A stretch of 64,000 nt of DNA from Paucisalibacillus algeriensis. GTDB taxonomy: Bacteria; Bacillota; Bacilli; Bacillales; Amphibacillaceae. How positions within the stretch are numbered: position 1 is the stretch's first letter; each line of letters starts with the position of its first letter. The position numbers were made by a program, and so were the translations under genes. The notes under the pieces were generated by a model. It was given only the letters and a program-made list of their open reading frames with translations, did not search any database and had not been told where the DNA came from. Below, one piece after another: positions 1-8,210 of this stretch. The stretch lies in contig NZ_CBYO010000011.1 of the NCBI RefSeq assembly GCF_000577245.1, positions 186,001-250,000 on the forward strand. Direction: 5' to 3'.

Positions 1-345
1 ATCAAAAGCAATCGCTAAATCATTGGTAGTTAATGAAGCTTTCTTCTCCATCCCTTTCGCAAAGCCTCTGAAGATCTGAGAAAGGATAACTCCAGAATTC
101 CCACGTGCACCCATCAGTAAACCTTTTGAGAAAGCAGCCGCAACCTCTGAGATATTTTCTGTTCTGTTCTTCTTAACTTCATTTGCACCTGAAGTCATAG
201 ATAAATTCATATTCGTTCCAGTATCGCCATCTGGTACTGGAAAAACATTAAGCGCATCTATTTTCTTGGCATTATTTGTTAAATGGTGAGCTCCTGTTAA
301 TACCATTTGTGAGAATGTGATGCCATCTAGCTTTTGTACTGCCAC
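1..345 (-). CDS. fakA: Fatty acid kinase FakA (YloV), N-terminal part, cut by window edge
   Basis: Only the first 115 codons are in the window; the gene runs off the left edge. The translation contains the stretch NVFPVPDGDTGTNM, the metal/nucleotide-binding motif of the DAK1/DAK2 (dihydroxyacetone-kinase-like) family, followed by GARGNSGVILSQIFRG, also typical of the family. In Firmicutes this protein phosphorylates acyl chains carried by FakB proteins so that exogenous fatty acids enter phospholipid synthesis. I chose the GTG at 343-345 because AAAGGGAGG lies 7-8 bases upstream. It follows asp23 by 32 bases on the same strand, the conserved yloU-yloV pair, so co-transcription is likely. Function is inferred from family and position; the C-terminal domains cannot be seen. 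Confidence 0.9.
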   Translation of the reverse strand, partial: MAVQKLDGITFSQMVLTGAHHLTNNAKKIDALNVFPVPDGDTGTNMNLSMTSGANEVKKNRTENISEVAAAFSKGLLMGARGNSGVILSQIFRGFAKGMEKKASLTTNDLAIAFD

Positions 346-377
346 AATATTTCCTCCCTTTAAACAGGCGTGCAAAA

Positions 378-740
378 TTAATCTTTTGCAACACGTACTC
401 CTTGTATGTAAATATTCACGGAATCAATTTCAAGTCCTAATGTTTTACTTAGCGTATATTTCACTTGTGATTGCACATTATTAGCCACTTCAGAAATCTT
501 AGTACCGTAACTGACTATAATATACATATCAATATGTAATGAATTGTCTTCTTGTCTAACAACGATTCCTCGAGAATAATTTTCTTTACGAAGAATTTCT
601 GCGATACCGTCTCTAATTTGACTTTTCGATGCCATTCCAACTATTCCATAACATTCAACTGCTGCTCCACCTGCAATAGTTGCAATAACTTCATTTGTTA
701 TCGTTACGTGACCATCTTTTGTATTCAATTCAATGGACAT
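378..740 (-). CDS. yloU: Asp23/Gls24 family envelope stress protein (YloU)
   Basis: A 120-residue protein of the Asp23/Gls24 (alkaline shock protein) family, full length for the short YloU type. Family features visible are the central ATIAGGAAVECYGIVGMAS segment, where GxxxCYGVVGM is the hallmark, and the alternating hydrophobic strand IDMYIIVSYGTKI. Members are cytoplasmic and often membrane-tethered through a partner; the exact role is unsettled but linked to envelope homeostasis. The ATG at 738-740 is preceded by AAAAGGAGG. It lies directly upstream of fakA, and rpmB is divergent on the other side, so 741-1016 must carry promoters for both directions. Confidence 0.9.
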   Translation of the reverse strand: MSIELNTKDGHVTITNEVIATIAGGAAVECYGIVGMASKSQIRDGIAEILRKENYSRGIVVRQEDNSLHIDMYIIVSYGTKISEVANNVQSQVKYTLSKTLGLEIDSVNIYIQGVRVAKD

Positions 741-942
741 TATTATCCTCCTTTTAACTTCTTTATCTTAAGGATATTTTACTACAATTCACTTACTTTT
801 GCACTTAACTCTCCGTGTTACTAATTGATTTACTTGCAATTATTAAAATGTATAATCATGTCATGTGATAATGAAGATTTTGCCTCTTATAACAATGAAC
901 GATTCCATTCATTCTGTCAAGTGATAATTCTTTGCATACTTA

Positions 943-971
943 TTGCAATCTTTCTCTAACTGTGGTAAATT
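943..971 (+). promoter_or_regulatory. Likely sigma-A promoter of rpmB
   Basis: A -35 candidate TTGCAA (943-948) is followed after 17 bases by TAAATT (966-971), preceded by the extended -10 dinucleotide TG (TGG at 963-965). It is 46 bases upstream of the rpmB start. The spacing is ideal but the -10 matches the consensus only 4/6, so this is a reasoned guess. Confidence 0.5.
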
Positions 972-1016
972 GTATAAGTATTAATTTGACTTATGTTTAG
1001 AGTAGGAGGGATTAAC

Positions 1017-1205
1017 ATGGCAAGAAAATGTGTTATTACTGGCCGTAAGACTAGCACTGGAAACCAACGCTCTCACGCTATGAATTCCAACAGACGTAAT
1101 TGGAAAGCTAATGTACAAAAAGTTCGTATTATGGTAGACGGAAAACCTAAACGTGTTTACGTATCTGCACGCGCACTTAAATCAGGTAAAGTGGAACGCG
1201 TATAA
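1017..1205 (+). CDS. rpmB: 50S ribosomal protein L28
   Basis: A 62-residue basic protein starting [20 protein letters not shown] and ending [10 protein letters not shown], the normal length and sequence pattern of bacterial L28 in bacilli; it binds the large ribosomal subunit. I use the ATG at 1017-1019, preceded by AGGAGGG (1004-1010); an in-frame ATG at 993 would add eight residues absent from the family and lies before that ribosome binding site. Only one N-terminal cysteine is present, so this is the zinc-free (C-minus) form. The gene is monocistronic: its own promoter lies upstream, a strong terminator follows, and both neighbours are on the other strand. Confidence 0.97.
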   Translation: MARKCVITGRKTSTGNQRSHAMNSNRRNWKANVQKVRIMVDGKPKRVYVSARALKSGKVERV

Positions 1206-1247
1206 TATATACCTTATCATTTTACTGTATTACATTAGTTATTAGCT

Positions 1248-1282
1248 AAAAGCACCCATCTTAAACCATGGGTGCTTTTTTC
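1248..1282 (+). terminator. Intrinsic terminator of rpmB
   Basis: An inverted repeat AAAAGCACCCAT (1248-1259) / ATGGGTGCTTTT (1268-1279) with an eight-base loop is followed by a T-run, 43 bases after the rpmB stop. The A-run on the other side could also make it act on minus-strand transcripts. Confidence 0.92.
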
Positions 1283-1483
1283 TGTTTGTGAGAGTTATTT
1301 TTATCTGATTTAGACATAGATTTGTATGTATGTCCAGAACCGCTCAAATATACGGAAACTCCTAGAAAAAGAAAAAAACAGTTTTTCTTCTTGCGATTTA
1401 CCGCTCTCGAGGCATTTCTTATTCTATCGGGGGATAGGCTTCGGTGTATACCCACAACGCGATAGCACGAAGTTACTCACCTG

Positions 1484-1522
1484 CCGCCCCTGTGCTCGGG
1501 AAAAAACGCAAGTGTATTCAGG
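1484..1522 (+). repeat. Copy A of a diverged intergenic repeat (pairs with 19661-19699)
   Basis: The 1283-1552 spacer between the convergent rpmB and spoVM terminators is about 270 bases and has no credible gene. Within it, 1484-1522 aligns without gaps to 19661-19699: 25 of 39 positions match by my count, including the blocks CGCCCCTGT (9/9) and AGTGTATT (8/8) at identical spacing. Around it, CTCGG (1495-1499) and CCGAG can pair as a stem. GC content is visibly higher than in the flanks. It could be a decayed small mobile element or an RNA motif; function unknown. Confidence 0.5.
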
Positions 1523-1552
1523 CCGAGTTTTTAACCGAAGATTAACAACCCG

Positions 1553-1591
1553 TACAAAAAAATTGCTTCTGCCAATAAATGACAAAAGCAA
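1553..1591 (-). terminator. Intrinsic terminator after spoVM
   Basis: Read on the minus strand, TTGCTTTTGTC pairs with GGCAGAAGCAA (11 bp with two G-U pairs, seven-base loop) followed by a run of seven T. It starts about ten bases after the spoVM stop and would end the long minus-strand operon. Confidence 0.8.
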
Positions 1592-1598
1592 AGAAAAC

Positions 1599-1682
1599 TT
1601 ACTTATCTTTCTTAAATATCCCGATTACTACACGAACAAATCCTCCAAGTACTCTAGGGAGCTTAATAGTATAAAATTTCAT
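1599..1682 (-). CDS. spoVM: Stage V sporulation protein M (SpoVM)
   Basis: A 27-codon reading frame preceded by the strong ribosome binding site GGAGGAGGG. The product starts MKFYTIKLPRVLGGFVRV and ends FKKDK. The first nine residues equal B. subtilis SpoVM as I remember it, followed by the conserved Leu-Gly-Gly and an amphipathic helix rich in valine and isoleucine with positive charges. SpoVM inserts into the convex outer forespore membrane, marks its curvature and anchors SpoIVA, the base of the spore coat; it also interacts with the FtsH protease. The position between thiN and rpmB is exactly that of B. subtilis. It is one residue longer (extra C-terminal Lys). Expected mother-cell (sigma-E) expression; I could not define that promoter in the 49-base gap after thiN, so it may lie inside thiN. 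Confidence 0.95.
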   Translation of the reverse strand: MKFYTIKLPRVLGGFVRVVIGIFKKDK

Positions 1683-1731
1683 AAGTTCGCCCTCCTCCAT
1701 TTACAAACACGAATACATGAATCGCATAAAA

Positions 1732-2376
1732 TTATCCACGACTCCTTACAACTAATACTATGCCTTCATCAAATGAAAAAGTACCATTATTTGATATTAG
1801 CTTGTTCGAAATAGAAAGTGTAGAACCCATTTTAATTGTTGCATTTGTTAATGGATAATAGAACCTAGTAAGTGTTAAGCCCCTTACTTCTTTCGTAATG
1901 GGAATAAAAGATACCGTTGGATAATGAACATTATGTATAATATTATATGCCCCTGGATAATAGAGTATAAGCTCATTGTAACGGTCCATAATGACACCAG
2001 TAATTTTATTCTTCAAAACTTGTTCTAACAACTGAATATTTATTAATGTATGATCCAACCTACCACCTGTTACGCCAAAGAAGTATATGCTAGAAGGGTT
2101 TAAAGATATCGCCCGTTGTAGAGCAAGTTCTAAATCGGTAAAGTCTTTCTCAATCTCAAATTGTTCAAATTTCTTCGTATGTTCTTTTATGATTTCTAAC
2201 TCTTCGTTGTTAACGGAATCAAAGTCCCCAATTGCATAGTCTAATTTAACTTCTTGTTCAATAACGGAAAGAGCCCCCTTATCTGCCCCTATCCATATAT
2301 CTATCTTTTCACTATGTAAAGATAAATTAGGAATGAGATAAGTAGGACCATTTCCAACTATTCCGACTGTTATCAT
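1732..2376 (-). CDS. thiN: Thiamine pyrophosphokinase
   Basis: A 214-residue protein of the bacterial thiamine pyrophosphokinase family (YloS/ThiN), which transfers pyrophosphate from ATP to thiamine to make thiamine diphosphate in the cytoplasm. Visible motifs are GADKGALSVIEQ and YAIGDFDSV (acidic, metal/ATP site) in the first third, and FFGVTGGRLDHTLINIQLL (GxxGGRxDH, family signature) near the middle. Length is normal. The ATG overlaps a weak ribosome binding site only; it begins one base after the rpe stop, so translational coupling to rpe is likely. Conserved order rsgA-rpe-thiN-spoVM supports the call. Confidence 0.95.
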   Translation of the reverse strand: MITVGIVGNGPTYLIPNLSLHSEKIDIWIGADKGALSVIEQEVKLDYAIGDFDSVNNEELEIIKEHTKKFEQFEIEKDFTDLELALQRAISLNPSSIYFFGVTGGRLDHTLINIQLLEQVLKNKITGVIMDRYNELILYYPGAYNIIHNVHYPTVSFIPITKEVRGLTLTRFYYPLTNATIKMGSTLSISNKLISNNGTFSFDEGIVLVVRSRG

Positions 2377-2377
2377 C

Positions 2378-3034
2378 CTATTGTTTAGCAGCTTGTCTTA
2401 TTTCAAGAATAGCTTGCTTCCTATCAGTTTTATTAAAGACCGCACTACCTGCTACTAATACATCTACTCCAGCATCTACACATGCTTTTGCTGTTTCACT
2501 ATTTACTCCACCATCAACCTCCAGTTCAAAAGAAAGCCCTCGTTCTTTTCTCCACTCGGCAATTTGTTTCATTTTTTCTAAAGTCTGTGGGATAAATGAT
2601 TGTCCTCCAAAGCCAGGATTGACAGTCATAATTAGTACTAAATCGACCTCACTCAAACAATCTCGTATCATTTCTACAGGAGTCCCAGGATTTAGCGCTA
2701 CACCTGCTTTTGCCCCGTTTGCTTTAATTAATTGAAGTGTTCTGTGTAGATGAACGCTTGCCTCTTGATGAACTGTAATGATGTCTGCGCCAGCCTTTGC
2801 AAATTCTGGTATATATTGATCAGGATTATTAATCATAAGATGAACATCTAACGATAAATCTGTGACCGGTTTTATTGCATCCACAATTAAGGGACCTATC
2901 GTAATATTTGGAACATAATTCCCATCCATTACATCCACATGGATATAATCTGCCCCACCTTTTTCAACATCTTTAATTTCTGCTCCCAGCTTCGCAAAAT
3001 CAGCTGATAATATCGAAGGTGCTATCTTAACCAT
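2378..3034 (-). CDS. rpe: Ribulose-phosphate 3-epimerase
   Basis: A 218-residue TIM-barrel enzyme of the pentose phosphate pathway interconverting ribulose 5-phosphate and xylulose 5-phosphate. The N-terminus MVKIAPSILSADFAKLG, the metal and catalytic segments HVDVMDGNYVPNITIGP and DVHLMI, the flexible loop MTVNPGFGGQSF and the second catalytic Asp in LEVDGGVN are all present. Length is typical. The ATG has GAGGT seven bases upstream, inside the end of rsgA. It is one base downstream of the rsgA stop and one base upstream of thiN, as in other bacilli. Confidence 0.97.
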   Translation of the reverse strand: MVKIAPSILSADFAKLGAEIKDVEKGGADYIHVDVMDGNYVPNITIGPLIVDAIKPVTDLSLDVHLMINNPDQYIPEFAKAGADIITVHQEASVHLHRTLQLIKANGAKAGVALNPGTPVEMIRDCLSEVDLVLIMTVNPGFGGQSFIPQTLEKMKQIAEWRKERGLSFELEVDGGVNSETAKACVDAGVDVLVAGSAVFNKTDRKQAILEIRQAAKQ

Positions 3035-3035
3035 T

Positions 3036-3917
3036 TTAATACCTCGGCTTCCTTGTTTGTATTTCTTCTAAAAAACTAATGTAATGCTTATAGCGATACT
3101 TTGGAATTATATCATTTTCTTCTGCTTCTTTTACTGCACATTTCGGTTCTTTCGCATGTAAACATCCTCTAAATTTACAATGCTCTTTTAACTCTCGAAT
3201 CTCTGGAAAACAATTCATTAACTCTTCTGCTTCAATTTCACTAAAATCTAATGCGCTAAATCCAGGCGTATCAGCCACTAATCCATCATTTACTTCGATT
3301 AATTCAACATGCCTAGTTGTATGTTTCCCTCGCCCTAAGCTCTTGGATATATCTGCGGTTTTTATTAAAGCGTCTGGACTAATGGTATTAATAAAGGAGG
3401 ACTTACCAACTCCTGATTGTCCAGCAATTACAGTTACTTGATCCTTTAAGTACCCTTTTATTCGATCCATATCTTGTGGTACTTTAGCTGAAAACAATTC
3501 AACATGATAGCCAATTGACACATAGTCAGCTTGATAATTTTTCAAGGTGTCTAACTGTTCCTTGGTAAGCAAATCCGTTTTGGAAATAAAGATAATTGGT
3601 GTTATTCCTTTTGCTTCGATTAACACTAGAAACCGATCTAGTAACGTGGTACTAAATTCAGGCATTATCGCCGAACTTACAATGATTGCCTGCGTGATAT
3701 TAGCAATAGGAGGACGAATTAATTCATTCGTCCTTGGTTTTATTTCAGTAATATAACCCTCTTTCTCCTCACGTATATCAAAAGATACGAAGTCACCCAC
3801 AAGTGGAGTAATATTCTTTTTGCGAAATACGCCTCTCCCTTTGCACTGAAACAAATCATCGGTTGTTTGAACATAGTAAAATCCACTCAAAGCTTTTACA
3901 ATTCTGCCCTCCGGCAT
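3036..3917 (-). CDS. rsgA: Small-subunit ribosome maturation GTPase RsgA (CpgA/YloQ)
   Basis: A 293-residue circularly permuted GTPase. In order: an OB-fold N-terminus (from MPEGRIVKALSGFYYV), the G4 motif SKTDLL near residue 115, the P-loop GQSGVGKSSFIN near 170, DTPGF (G3) near 220, and a C-terminal zinc finger with C-x-x-x-x-C-x-H-x-x-x-x-x-C spacing around residues 250-265. RsgA binds the 30S subunit late in assembly and hydrolyses GTP to release factors. In B. subtilis it is also a substrate of the neighbouring kinase PrkC. It begins one base after the prkC stop. Confidence 0.96.
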   Translation of the reverse strand: MPEGRIVKALSGFYYVQTTDDLFQCKGRGVFRKKNITPLVGDFVSFDIREEKEGYITEIKPRTNELIRPPIANITQAIIVSSAIMPEFSTTLLDRFLVLIEAKGITPIIFISKTDLLTKEQLDTLKNYQADYVSIGYHVELFSAKVPQDMDRIKGYLKDQVTVIAGQSGVGKSSFINTISPDALIKTADISKSLGRGKHTTRHVELIEVNDGLVADTPGFSALDFSEIEAEELMNCFPEIRELKEHCKFRGCLHAKEPKCAVKEAEENDIIPKYRYKHYISFLEEIQTRKPRY

Positions 3918-5984
3918 TTATTCACCTTCTTCATATGGAATAGTTTTATCAACTAGAATCTCATCGTCACGCATGACTTTGTAACGGCCTTCAGATCCCT
4001 GTTCAATTCTTAAAGTAATGGTTATCGTTTGATCTTTTGTTATTTCATATTGCTTAGCTACTACAGAAAAATCTTCATTATCATAGTCTTGAATATAAAT
4101 ATTGATAATTTGTGGAGTTAAATCTTGGTCTTGATTTCCTTGCTCATCACCATTTCCTTCCCCATCATCAGGATTAGGTTCATCATCTAGTGTATACTTA
4201 ACATCAAACTCAAATGTGTAATTACTGACTGGTAACTTTTCTGGTCCGATTGAAATATATACGTCAACTGTATCCCCTTCACTTAATTCTGTATTAGCAG
4301 AGGGATCTTGACGGATAACCATACCCTCCTGAACTGTATCAGAGTTTTCTTTAATTGGATGCATCTTTAACCCTAAGGATTCTAGATGCTTTTTCGCTTC
4401 TTCTTCCGTTAATCCAATAAGATTATCTAATTTAATGGGTTCCTGTCCTTTACTTACTTCAAAGATAACATTCGTTTCTTCAGGAATAACTTTCTCTCCT
4501 GCTTTAGGTTGTACTTGTTTTAAAATTTCCCCAACAGGCTTATCCGAAAATTCCTCATAGATGACAATATTATCAGAGGAATATCCCTTTTCGATTAATA
4601 AGCGTCTAACGTCCCCAATCTGCCTACCTTCATAATCGTCAAATTCTTTCTTTTCCTTTCCTGAACTAACAAAAACTGTGACAGTTTGTCCTTCTTTGAT
4701 GGTTTGTTCAGGTTTAGGATCTGTCTTTACAACTTTTCCTTCTTCAATCTCCTCTGATGGTATATCTTCTCCTCGTTTAACCACTAAACCCAGACTTTCT
4801 AATTCATCGACTGCGTCACTATACTCATAATCAATAACATTCGGAATGGTAACATCCTTTGGTTTTGTTAGCCCTGGAACTACAAATAGTAGTACTAAAG
4901 CTAATGATAATAAAACAAAAATAATAATGGATGTTAAAAGTAACTTTTTATTCTTCTTTTGCTTTTTCTTTTTCTTCTTCTTTTTCTGTACCAAATCTTT
5001 TGGGGGTTGTCCTTTATTAGTAACTTTTTTTGTTTCTGTGTTTGCTTGATGAATTATCGTATCTTGGTGGATATTCTCAAGCTGATTTTCCGTAATAATC
5101 GGTATTGCCTTTGTTTCTTCCCCCACTTCAGTAGGTGGAACATATTTAGGTTCATCCATTCTTTCCGGAGAAAGTGCAACCTCTAGGCTATCTTCCATTT
5201 CATAAACTGTATTAAAACGGTGAAATGGATCCTTAGCGGTAGCCTTTAGGACGATGTTTTCCACACTTTGGGACACATCTGGACTATATCTTCTCACAGA
5301 AGGGGTATCACTCTGTAAATGCTTTAATGCAATTGAAACTGGGGACTGCCCCTGGAAAGGTAAACGTCCTGTTAACATTTCAAAAAATACAATACCCAAT
5401 GAGTAAATGTCAGACTTCTTAGTAGCCATTCCTCCCCTAGCTTGTTCAGGGGATAAATAATGGACAGACCCTAGAATAGAATTAGTTTGGGTGAGTGATG
5501 TTGCACTTAATGCAACTGCAATTCCAAAATCTGTAACTTTTATATGGCCATATGTATCAATTAATATATTTTGCGGCTTGATATCACGATGAACAATTCC
5601 GTTTTCATGGGCATGGGCAATAGCTGCTGTCATTTGCTTCATAATTTCAATTGCTTCTCGCACATCAATTGGACCATAGCGTTGAATAAATTCCTTCAGT
5701 GTCATTCCATCTACGTACTCCATAACCATATAAAGAATTTGCTCTTCTTCTCCAACATCATAGATTGTTACAATATTAGGATGGGAAAGACTTGTTGCAG
5801 ATTGCGCCTCACGATCAAATCTAGCAATGAATTCTTCGTCATTAGCATATTCTAAACGAAGTACTTTTATAGCGACTTGTCGATCTAGAATAATGTCATT
5901 GGCAAGGTATACGTCAGCCATTCCACCTCCGCCAATTTTTTCTTTAATACGATAACGTTCACTTAGTAAATGACCATTTAGCAT
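3918..5984 (-). CDS. prkC: Membrane Ser/Thr protein kinase PrkC with PASTA domains
   Basis: A 688-residue Hanks-type kinase. Kinase domain about 1-270: glycine loop IGGGGMADVYLA, catalytic Lys40 in VAIKVL, HRDIKPQN, TDFGIA (DFG), and a threonine/serine-rich activation loop before GSVHYLSPEQARG. A lysine-rich stretch (about 331-346) precedes one transmembrane helix (about 347-370). Outside the membrane follow three PASTA repeats (about 375-580, each opening with a VPNVIDYEYSDA-like unit) and a C-terminal beta-rich domain. In B. subtilis it senses muropeptides and germination or cell-wall state. It overlaps the end of its phosphatase gene prpC by 7 bases, the standard pair. Length is typical for PASTA kinases. 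Confidence 0.97.
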   Translation of the reverse strand: MLNGHLLSERYRIKEKIGGGGMADVYLANDIILDRQVAIKVLRLEYANDEEFIARFDREAQSATSLSHPNIVTIYDVGEEEQILYMVMEYVDGMTLKEFIQRYGPIDVREAIEIMKQMTAAIAHAHENGIVHRDIKPQNILIDTYGHIKVTDFGIAVALSATSLTQTNSILGSVHYLSPEQARGGMATKKSDIYSLGIVFFEMLTGRLPFQGQSPVSIALKHLQSDTPSVRRYSPDVSQSVENIVLKATAKDPFHRFNTVYEMEDSLEVALSPERMDEPKYVPPTEVGEETKAIPIITENQLENIHQDTIIHQANTETKKVTNKGQPPKDLVQKKKKKKKKQKKNKKLLLTSIIIFVLLSLALVLLFVVPGLTKPKDVTIPNVIDYEYSDAVDELESLGLVVKRGEDIPSEEIEEGKVVKTDPKPEQTIKEGQTVTVFVSSGKEKKEFDDYEGRQIGDVRRLLIEKGYSSDNIVIYEEFSDKPVGEILKQVQPKAGEKVIPEETNVIFEVSKGQEPIKLDNLIGLTEEEAKKHLESLGLKMHPIKENSDTVQEGMVIRQDPSANTELSEGDTVDVYISIGPEKLPVSNYTFEFDVKYTLDDEPNPDDGEGNGDEQGNQDQDLTPQIINIYIQDYDNEDFSVVAKQYEITKDQTITITLRIEQGSEGRYKVMRDDEILVDKTIPYEEGE

Positions 5985-6739
5985 GATTGTTCACCTTCTT
6001 CCACTGTCGTTTCATGCTGTAAGATTACAAGCGAAACATTATCCTCCCCACCACGCTCATTTGCTAAATCAATAAGGTTTTGTCCAACTTCCTTAATATC
6101 GGTAGTAGATTCCATATATTCGGCCAATTCACTATCTAGCACTTTGTCGGTTAATCCATCCGAACAAAGTAATAGCTTATCGCCATCTTCCCAAGCGATG
6201 GTCTGGATATCGGGTTCAACTAATTCATTCGTTCCTAGTGCTTTAAGAACAACATTCTTCCTGGGGTGAACAAGCGCATCGTCTTTTGAGATTTGTCCTG
6301 ATTGAACAAGTGCATTGACTAATGAGTGGTCTTCCGTTATTTGTTTAAAGTTAAAATCATTATATAAATAACATCTACTATCTCCTATATGAGCAATTGT
6401 AATGAATTCTTCCGTACATATTGCCACTACAATGGTTGTGCCCATACCTTGACATTCTTCCTTCTCCTGTGAATGGTGATAGATTGATGTATTCGCTTCA
6501 AGTAAGGTTTGTGCAAGCCATTCCTCTGCAGCTTCAGGGGACTCAAATCCTTGATTTTCATGCCATTTCTTTTCCAAGATAGTAGTGGCCATTTCACTTG
6601 CAACGTCACCAGCTTGATGACCACCCATTCCATCCGCAATAATGGCTAAATATTGACCGTTAATACCTGCGAATATACCACCTGAATCTTCATTATGGAT
6701 TCTCACTTGACCACGATCTGTCAAAAAATGTCCTTCCAT
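5978..6739 (-). CDS. prpC: PP2C-family protein phosphatase PrpC (Stp)
   Basis: A 253-residue PPM/PP2C phosphatase that reverses PrkC phosphorylation. Metal-binding motifs are in order: RIHNEDSGG near the N-terminus, IIADGMGGHQAGDVAS around residue 40, AHIGDSRCYLY around 125, CSDGLTDKV around 190, and GGEDNVSLVIL near 230. I take the ATG at 6737-6739 because GGGGTGG lies just upstream and overlaps the earlier in-frame GTG. It is followed directly by prkC (7-base overlap). The usual upstream gene rlmN is missing; the 116-base gap to rsmB holds only an AT-rich 7-bp inverted repeat (6764-6786). Confidence 0.96.
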   Translation of the reverse strand: MEGHFLTDRGQVRIHNEDSGGIFAGINGQYLAIIADGMGGHQAGDVASEMATTILEKKWHENQGFESPEAAEEWLAQTLLEANTSIYHHSQEKEECQGMGTTIVVAICTEEFITIAHIGDSRCYLYNDFNFKQITEDHSLVNALVQSGQISKDDALVHPRKNVVLKALGTNELVEPDIQTIAWEDGDKLLLCSDGLTDKVLDSELAEYMESTTDIKEVGQNLIDLANERGGEDNVSLVILQHETTVEEGEQSC

Positions 6740-6855
6740 TTCTACCACCCCTAATCTTAAAGCAATACTTTTTTAATATAAGTATTACACAATTTACCAA
6801 ATAAGAATATCTTTTTCTTACAATTCCCCTTACTTTACTACCAAATTTATTGCAT

Positions 6856-8208
6856 TTATATAGATTTTCGAATTAGTCTAGTTAGGAAAAAACCATCCGT
6901 TTGAAAGTCTTGTGGAAAAAGTTGTAGACCAAATTCAGAAACACCTCGAGATTCCTGTAGTTCTACAGGTAATGCTTTAAAAAAGGAATGATCAACTTGG
7001 TAGTTCTTATGATTAGATAAAAAGCACCTTACTACCGCTTCATTTTCTTCCGGGTCCACAGTACAAGTACTATAAACTAATAACCCTTCCTGTTTAAGTA
7101 AAGGAGCAATAGTGTTTAATATATCCTGTTGAATTTCTGAAAGTCTCTTAATATCTTCTTCCTTTTTATTATACTTAATATCTGGTTTTCCTCGCATTAC
7201 TCCTAACCCTGAACACGGGGCATCTACTAAAATGCGATCAAACGTTTCGGGTGCGTAGCGTTCAGATAGTTTCCTAGCGTCCAGTGCTTCGGAATTAATA
7301 ATGGATATATTTAGTTCTTCAGCTTTATTATTAATTAATTTTATTTTTTTCTTATGTAAGTCATGGGCATGAATGACACCTTTATTTTCCATTTTCTCCG
7401 CAATATGTGTAGCTTTACCTCCAGGAGCACTACATGAATCTAACACGGTAAACCCTGGATGTGCATCAATCACTTCTCCAACAAGCATGGAACTTTGATC
7501 TTGAATCGTAATGATTCCCTTTTCAAACAAAGCTGATTTAAGAATATTACCTTGTTCAATAATAATTCCTTGCTCCGAAAAAGTGGATTCTGACACCTTG
7601 TATCCTTCTTGCCTTAACTGCTCCATTGCTTCATTCCGAGAGATTTTCATTGGTTGAATCCGAATAGAAATTGATTTATGACTTAAATTGGCCAGACACA
7701 TTTCTTTCGTTGTTTCATAGCCGTAATGCCCTATCCATCTTTTTACTAGCCATATTGGATGACTTGTTTCAATAGCTAGACGTTTTACAGGATCCTCTAT
7801 TTCATTTAAAGATGGGACGCCATTTCGTTGAATATTTCTAAGTACTGCATTAACAAGGGAAGCAATACCTTTATGACCTCTCTGTTTTGCTATCTCAACT
7901 GCCTCATGAATAATTGCATGATCGGGAACTTTATCTAAATAAACCATTTGATAGATAGACATTCTTAGTAGCATCATCACCCATGGTTCTACCTTTTTCT
8001 TTTGATTAATATAATGACTTATATAGTAGTCTAAAGACATTTTACGCTGAATCGTCCCATAAACGATTTCCGTTAATAAACCCTCATCTTTTGGTGAGAT
8101 TTTTTTTGATTTTATTTCATGATTGATTAATAAATGACTATATCCGCTATCTTGTTCAATGCGGAGTAACAAGTCTATTATGGTATTTCTAAGAAGATAT
8201 TTGCCCAT
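6856..8208 (-). CDS. rsmB: 16S rRNA (cytosine-967-C5) methyltransferase RsmB (Sun)
   Basis: A 450-residue protein with an N-terminal NusB-like RNA-binding domain (about 1-140) and a C-terminal SAM-dependent Rossmann methyltransferase. Visible motifs: LDSCSAPGGKATHIAEKM (SAM loop, around 245), VDAPCSGLGVMRGKPD (motif IV with a conserved cysteine, around 320) and YSTCTVDPEENEAVV (motif VI with the catalytic cysteine, around 375). It adds a methyl group to C967 of 16S rRNA. The ATG has GGGTGA upstream, inside the end of fmt; only two bases separate the two genes. In B. subtilis rlmN follows, but here prpC does. Confidence 0.95.
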   Translation of the reverse strand: MGKYLLRNTIIDLLLRIEQDSGYSHLLINHEIKSKKISPKDEGLLTEIVYGTIQRKMSLDYYISHYINQKKKVEPWVMMLLRMSIYQMVYLDKVPDHAIIHEAVEIAKQRGHKGIASLVNAVLRNIQRNGVPSLNEIEDPVKRLAIETSHPIWLVKRWIGHYGYETTKEMCLANLSHKSISIRIQPMKISRNEAMEQLRQEGYKVSESTFSEQGIIIEQGNILKSALFEKGIITIQDQSSMLVGEVIDAHPGFTVLDSCSAPGGKATHIAEKMENKGVIHAHDLHKKKIKLINNKAEELNISIINSEALDARKLSERYAPETFDRILVDAPCSGLGVMRGKPDIKYNKKEEDIKRLSEIQQDILNTIAPLLKQEGLLVYSTCTVDPEENEAVVRCFLSNHKNYQVDHSFFKALPVELQESRGVSEFGLQLFPQDFQTDGFFLTRLIRKSI

Positions 8209-8210
8209 TA

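Noticed and set aside
1326-1814. Plus-strand open frame of about 160 codons across the spoVM region
   Set aside because: It runs antisense through spoVM, its terminator and the end of thiN, has no ribosome binding site and resembles no family.
4846-5186. Phenylalanine-rich plus-strand frames opposite prkC
   Set aside because: They are the reverse complement of the lysine tract and membrane helix of PrkC.
6764-6786. AATACTT/AAGTATT hairpin between rsmB and prpC as a terminator
   Set aside because: The stem is seven A-T-rich pairs without a T-run; too weak to call.
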